A DNA stretch of 64,000 nt from Blasia pusilla (Eukaryota > Marchantiophyta > Marchantiopsida > Blasiales): assembly GCA_050084515.1 (NCBI GenBank), contig CM114274.1:32550001-32614000 (forward strand). The letters run 5' to 3'. Below are positions 58,036 to 64,000 of this stretch, in pieces; position 1 is the stretch's first letter, and each line of letters begins with the position of its first letter. The notes below the pieces were generated by a model. The model saw only the letters and a program-made list of their open reading frames with translations. It was not told where the DNA came from and made no database searches. A program made the translations under genes and the position numbers.

Positions 58036-59711
58036 ATTGCATGTGCGGTGCACTACCAGGACATTTCGGAAAGACCCAAAACTGACACGACCCGATTAGA
58101 CCGGGAGATTTTCAAAGTTACGAAGCTGAAGAACATTTTCCTTATCCTAAAGCTGTAGAAAGAAACTAGTGAAATGCCCGTGAGGTCGATGACGCACTTT
58201 TTTAAATGAAAGTTTTGAAATCTAATAAAAATAAAATGGATTTTTTTTTAAAAGTTTGAAATTTTACTGGAAATTTAAAAAGAAGTAAAATAGATCTTGA
58301 AAAGATTATGAGAAAAATGCATAAGGAGATCATAAAAAATAGGTGAAAACGGAATAAGTGCAGTTCTTAAAATTTTTAAAATTCAAATTTTTTAGTTTGA
58401 GACGATTTTTATTTACCCTAATTTTGGTCAAAAATTTCTATATTTTATAGTTTTCAGGGGAATAAAAAATAAATCTTTGATGTATCCCAGCTAATTTTTT
58501 TCAAGAAACATCAATTTTTTAAATCATTGGGAAGAAAGTATGAAAAAAAATTAATTCAACTTCTACTAAAAAAAAACTCTGGAATAAGAAAGGTCCCTCC
58601 CTTCCCTTAACCCACCTCACCTTCCTCAATACTCTTCTTTTCCCTTAAATGAACAAATGTCGTGCACAAGAATGTTCTTAGAGGACATGTGTCAACCCGA
58701 GACCAACGCTCGGCAAGAACTGGCATTCTTTGTAAAAGCAGCCAGTTGAGAGCATGTGATTTCCAAAAGAAATCTGAAACTTTAGTCAAATTTCCAACAT
58801 GAAGACTGGGTTTTCTTTGTTAGATTTAGGAAATCCCAGCTAGAATGACAAAATCTTCGATTGCCTTGAAAGTTCTCTTGGAAAAGAGCTAGTGTGTCTA
58901 AAAATCGTGTCCAAACACTACTTGAGGGGTCTCCTCCAATATCAATCCTCTATTAATAGTACATTAGATAAATAAATAACCAGGGGAAGGATATCTGATC
59001 CTAGTATTTGCGAGAACTCCTTATATTAAAAAATTGTCTTGGTTACACACATACTTGGAAACTCTAATGGATTTCCATACACAATTGGTTATACACAATT
59101 TCTGAAATTTTATTAATCCCCACAATATTTGTGCACACTTTAATATCTAACTAGTATAATGAAGACTTGAATGGTGGTGGAGAGAGAGAATATCTTATAT
59201 CAAAGGATCAATATTATCCTCTCCTATGTCTATATCCATATATTCAATATATTGTCTTTAAGTTCATTGATTATGTAGAAATCCCTCATGATGGTAAATT
59301 GGAGAATGATAGAAACTTAAGAATTTAAATCTCAAATCAAAGCAAGAAATGAAATGCAAAAAATGATGCATGAAATAGACATAGAAAGGCTGAACACTTC
59401 AAGAAAATGTGTTGATGATCTTTGTAGCCAACCTTATCTTCAATTTTAGCTATACATTCAACCCTATCCACAGTGTCTACCTTCTCCGTAAGATGTGATT
59501 TGGAGCCATCAAGACATGCCACACGGAACAATCGGATTAGGTGAGGTTATAGTGTAAGAGGTATACCATTTGGTGATGAATTTTAGAAAGGTTATATGCT
59601 CCATATAGGGAGTTCCTGTAATTTTCACCATGTTAATTTCAAATATTTTCAATGATGTCATGCTTATAAGGGGGTAGGTGATATGACACCGAGGCTTAGA
59701 GATGCCCTTTT
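58036..59711. other. AT-rich non-coding region
   Basis: Long A and T runs (58200-58580), stop-dense in all frames. Nothing recognised. Confidence 0.45.
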
Positions 59712-59780
59712 AAGCTAGGCACCTCTAAGGCAACTTTCTAGGATCTCATTGTAGAAAGTTGCCTTAGAGGTGCCTAGCTT
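59712..59780. repeat. Perfect hairpin, 29-bp arms
   Basis: Arms 59712-59740 and 59752-59780 are perfectly complementary with an 11-base loop. Confidence 0.93.
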
Positions 59781-60912
59781 GTGTCTAGAGGTCACGATTC
59801 CTTTTCATATTGGAGGGCATATTATATTTTGTATCATGGATGTAATGGTTCCATTATGAGGTCCAAGGGGAATGGCATTAGAGCATCTCTTGGTCAAGTG
59901 TGGTTGTGGTGTGGTCGTTATGTTAGCCAACTTTATGAGTCCTCCTCACTTATACTTCGATGAGTTCCTTCATCTTCTTATATGCATGACTTGTATTTTC
60001 TGCTTAGAGCATCATGCAAGTAGTGGTTCTACTTGAGCCTATGAGATACCTCTTATGAGAGGCATTTCCTTGTGGCCATTCTTTTCCTCTTTTATTACTA
60101 CTCTAGACTCTCAAAAATAAACACGAATATCATAACCGTGAACCCATATATGAGATCCCTACTCCATAAACCCTAGACTAGGATGTGAAAACCCTAAATC
60201 TAAACCCCTATGTGAGAACCTTAGGTGTATCACCTAAAGAATCTAATACATTATCTGCGACCACACGCTTTTAAAGTGACCCTTCACTATTTATATATTT
60301 CATGAGACTTTATTTAGTTCATGGAATATTTATATTATAATTATCTCAATTTGGGATTTTAATAATCCTTTCGCTACTAGAAAATTCTTGGGAGAAAATA
60401 AGATTTCTTTTACAACCAAAGACCATTCATATTAAAGAAGACATAGTACAAAGGACCAATAGTGTGTAAGGGAAAAATAGTAGAGAGAATACCTATGAAA
60501 TTATAACACAAATAGATTTCAATGAGCAATATAGTTGATATAAAACATTTATTTCTAAACGTATGCTCAATGAAATTTTAAATGTACACTTTACCCAATC
60601 TAGATGTTTTGCACATTTCATCGAAATCTATTTGTGTTTCGCTGTCTAAACTCAGATCTAGAAGATGAGAATCCAAACTTAAGCTCACACTCACTGTTTA
60701 GCATGATGACCAAGAGTGCATCTGTGCTACACAAGCATTATACTCAAACAGTATGGAAATCTTTCAAGGAGAGGAAATGCAATCACAAGGGGATGGAGTT
60801 AAGAGATAAAATAACACTTAAGATGACATTTGACTTGCAAGAATTTAGGGCCATCAATCAACTTAAGATCATAAGGCATACGCAAGAATAGAGGCCTTCA
60901 ATCAAAACTTAA
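59781..60912. other. AT-rich non-coding region
   Basis: Nothing recognised. The phrase aaaccctaaa and variants occur around 60170-60230 but are too irregular to be a telomeric repeat. Confidence 0.4.
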
Positions 60913-60955
60913 GGTCTTAGCTAAGTTGCAATGAAATTGCAACTTAGCTAAGACC
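60913..60955. repeat. Perfect hairpin, 20-bp arms
   Basis: Arms 60913-60932 and 60936-60955 are perfectly complementary around the 3-base loop gaa. Diverged single copies of neighbouring phrases (atcaaaacttaagatcata) recur at 60890-61150. Confidence 0.92.
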
Positions 60956-63900
60956 CATCAACGAATCCTCAAGATTATATTTGAGTTGTAGCAAATCGAC
61001 TATTTGAGTTACAACGGATTTTCAATCAAAACTAAAGATCACATTTAAGTTGTAGTGAATCAGGGTCATGAATCAAAACTTAATATCATATGGTAGAGTC
61101 AAGAATTGGGGGCCATTAATCAAAACTTAAGATCATAAGGCTTACAAGGACACCAAGAGATTGCAACTTGGCTTAGAACTTGACTAAGAATTTGGGGGCT
61201 CTTCATGTTTGAGGTCAAAACAACTAGACCCAAGATGTGTTTTGGAAGAATAAGGTGGCATTGGAAATCTTCTGAGAAGCCAATTCTAACGCACTAAAAA
61301 TCCAAAAAAATGCATAAACAAAGATCTACAAACTATTCCCAAATAATCAGAATGATAGTTGAATTGAAGACCACAAAGAGCACCCTAAGAGGACTTCTCT
61401 AAATGTAGGGAGGGAATGGGGATCTCTAGAACTCTATAAAAAAGGGAAGGGTCTCCAAGGGTGTTTGGAACTTGAACCCTACCTTGGGAGCTACAAGAGG
61501 GATTTAGAGGTTGGCATTGGGATTTTGACACCAAGCCAAGTCCAAGTGGATCAATGATGGATACCAACCTTGGAGCTTGACTCGTGACTCAGATAATGGG
61601 TCCCATTAGAGACTCGTTCGAGGTCCATTGGGCATTTGGGACCATGAGGCACACTAGTGTCGTTTAAATTTCTTAGAAAATCAGGCATGTCTATACCAAG
61701 TCTTAATTGACTTGCTTGTGTTGGGGAGTAAGGGAGTAGATCGGTATATATTTGACCTTATCTAGATCGGTTGAGCTTGAAGGGGTGCCCAAAGACCAAG
61801 ACTCAGGGAGACAAAATGTTGATTCACCCAGATCATGGCTAAGGTAAATGTTTTAGACTAAAAATCAGTAAGGAGGGTATAACGTGCTGAACACAAGCTC
61901 CCAAAAATGACTAGATCGGCATTCAAGGAAGTAGGTGCACGAATCAGAGTCGATCGATAGTGAGCATGAATGTGAGGTTGTATATGATGATTAGACATTG
62001 GATGACCTTTTTTTTTGCCTCTATCTCTACGTCATAATCAAGCAATCATAAGATGCAAGGCGCATTAAATATCCAAAATTTCTTACTAACAAGTTTCATG
62101 TACATAGATAGCTTCATTCTAGACAGAGAGCTTAATTACCAACACTTGATGCAATCGGTTGCTCTACTAGTGGGTAGTATGCCCCAATCGATGTTCTTGT
62201 GGTTTAGAAGTTTCAATGTTGTTGTGCACTACGATTATGTTCTCCTTCTTCACCACAATCTGTTAAAACAAGAAAATCCGTCATCGCACCACAACTTCTA
62301 TGCAACTACAAACTACAGCAATGTGCCTACAAAATGAAGAACATACTAATGAATGTTTTGCAATGGCCTTGTTGCCTTCCAAATAAACTCCTACCTTCCT
62401 CTCAACTTTGGAAAACCTGGTGCCACAATATTGCTTTCTAACTCGGATACTATATCCCTTTCAAGTTCACTCTACAAAAAAGAGTTTGCATTCTCTTCCA
62501 CCCACCTACACCATGTCCTATCCGAGATCCAATCAAGCCACTCTCCTTAATTTGATCTTAGTCCCGATAAAATATGCGCTCGGCCTACTTGTACAATACC
62601 CTTATACAGCAATATGCACCCTAGGCCACTCTTGTAGCTCCGTAGATCTTTCTTGCCGCTCTATTCAATTCTATCTATTATGTCCTTGGCCGTTCTTTGT
62701 AGCCCTGTCTATTGCGTCCTAGACCGCTCTCTACCAATGAACTTACACAATGAAAGAAACGACATGTTCTTAGCTAATTGTCGTTGTGAGCTCAATTGTT
62801 GCTTCCTCTGCTGCCAAAGTAACCTCCCACAAAAATTAATGGAATCCATAATAACTACTTAGTATATATGATTCTCTCCTTTCATTTCAACCCCTAAACA
62901 TCATTCCCCTTCAGTTTTACTCAAATGATCTTCAGGCTCCTACGCTAGCTAGCTTTTTGCCTACTATCTTTTCTCTTATCTCATTCCCTTTACTCCCACC
63001 ATCTCCTGCACATATATGCTCACGTATTTTTTCATGCCAAGTCATATTTCTACTCCTTTGTATTTCCCCCTTTCATACTCTTCTCAAATCCCTCCTACAT
63101 TTGTTAACTATTGTAGAATTTCCTTCAACTTCTTCCACAATCTCGATCAATCACTATCTAAACCCTTCCGTGTTACCTTAGTATGGTCTACTAAGGGTCT
63201 CTACACTCAAGGAGAATTGCATCTCCAAATTTTTCCAAACCCTAAATATTTCCAGGGGTTTGGTAGGAAGGATTTAATCTATACATTCTTTTATAAATTT
63301 GACAAGGACCTATAAATATTGTTATATCTTCTAGGATGGATCGACGAGTTTATTGTAGATTTTTTTCCAAGATATTGGAGGACATCCTCAAGAGGTCAAA
63401 GATGACATGTTGAGGCCACACGTAAATTGAGAGAATAGGTTTTCCCTTTGTTTATGCTCACTTGAAGCTATATAGAGAATCATACTATTTCGGGTAAGTT
63501 ATCATTATGAGTATATTTTACTTTGTACTTTGGGAAATGGCCCTTGACCCCCTACAACATATCATCAAGAGATAAGGAGGAGACGTGCGAGCATAGGTTA
63601 CCATGGATAGAGCTTAGGAAAGGTAAGGAGATATACCCAAGAAGAGAGAGCTTTGGAGCTCATTCTCTCTTTGTTGAACCTCTTGGTATGAGATGGTGGA
63701 ACTATGGTCCTCCTTGCCTGATGAGTAACCTAGGCCTCTCATTAGGAGAGTGGATTTTTTTTGACATGAGAGAGAGAGAGAGAGAGAGATTTGTATGCAT
63801 TTTTTTAGAGATCTTGATTTTCTGATATTTGAGATATTTTGATACTCAATTTTCTTGATGTTTAGATGTTATGAGTTAGTATGCTATCTTGTGTATTTGT

Positions 63901-64000
63901 GTAAGAAAACAAAAAATGATGAAATCACTAAAATCTATTACAAATCTTGGAGTATAAAGTGGCCTAGTTTGTCCGTGCGCTCATAGAAGAGCTTCGATGG
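60956..64000. other. AT-rich region without recognisable genes
   Basis: Several plus-strand frames of 60-100 codons (62053-63315) have unlike composition and no family match. A short degenerate tandem of about 50 bp (62645-62730, phrases tgccgctctattcaattct and gaccgctctcta) and a (GA)n tract at 63768-63789 are the only structures seen. Confidence 0.4.

Noticed and set aside
60170-60230. Telomere-like repeats (CCCTAAA type)
   Set aside because: Only a few irregular aaaccctaaa and aaaccctag phrases, not a tandem array.

Overview
The window reads as nuclear DNA of a streptophyte, either a charophyte alga or an early-diverging land plant. The evidence is one intact-looking plant BAHD acyltransferase gene with a GT-AG intron, a plant class-3 lipase remnant, a block of streptophyte-type plastid DNA (psbK beside trnQ-UUG), and a large load of decayed transposons. 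The host cannot be narrowed further from sequence alone. DNMT-carrying Gypsy elements and a plastid source with GC-rich dispersed repeats lean towards an alga; this is inference.

Layout. 1-758 holds the 3' end of a probable alpha/beta-hydrolase (SERAC1/lipase-like) gene. 2.3-2.95 kb is a purine-rich tandem repeat. 3.4-5.95 kb (minus) is a dead LINE-type retrotransposon. 6.87-7.27 kb is an AT-rich 135-bp tandem repeat. 8.57-10.6 kb (plus) is a truncated Helitron Rep gene with an intron, ending at a long hairpin. 10.9-30.2 kb is dominated by three copies of one Ty3/Gypsy family: A (plus, gag and protease remnant only), B (minus, about 9.2 kb, with both LTRs traceable) and C (plus, methyltransferase to 3' LTR). 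A fourth, internally deleted copy D lies at 38.9-40.5 kb, and an LTR with no internal part lies at 33.93-34.32 kb inside a 350-bp tandem repeat. 36.2-38.1 kb is an unidentified coding relic. 41.4-48.8 kb is a shuffled mosaic of plastid DNA. 49.5-57.0 kb is the most gene-like part: an unidentified reading frame, a broken lipase gene and the BAHD gene. 57-64 kb is mostly AT-rich non-coding DNA with two long perfect hairpins.

The outstanding item is the Gypsy family. Its polyprotein order, read from copies B and C, is gag, zinc knuckle, aspartic protease, a DNMT3-like cytosine-5 DNA methyltransferase, reverse transcriptase, RNase H, integrase and a PHD finger. Writing (methyltransferase) and reading (PHD) of chromatin marks are therefore encoded by one retroelement. 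All copies here are broken by stops, frameshifts or deletions, but the diagnostic motifs survive and complement each other between copies. Capture of DNA methyltransferases by retrotransposons has published precedent in dinoflagellates and charophyte algae; the combination with an integrase-linked PHD finger in this family is what most deserves follow-up.
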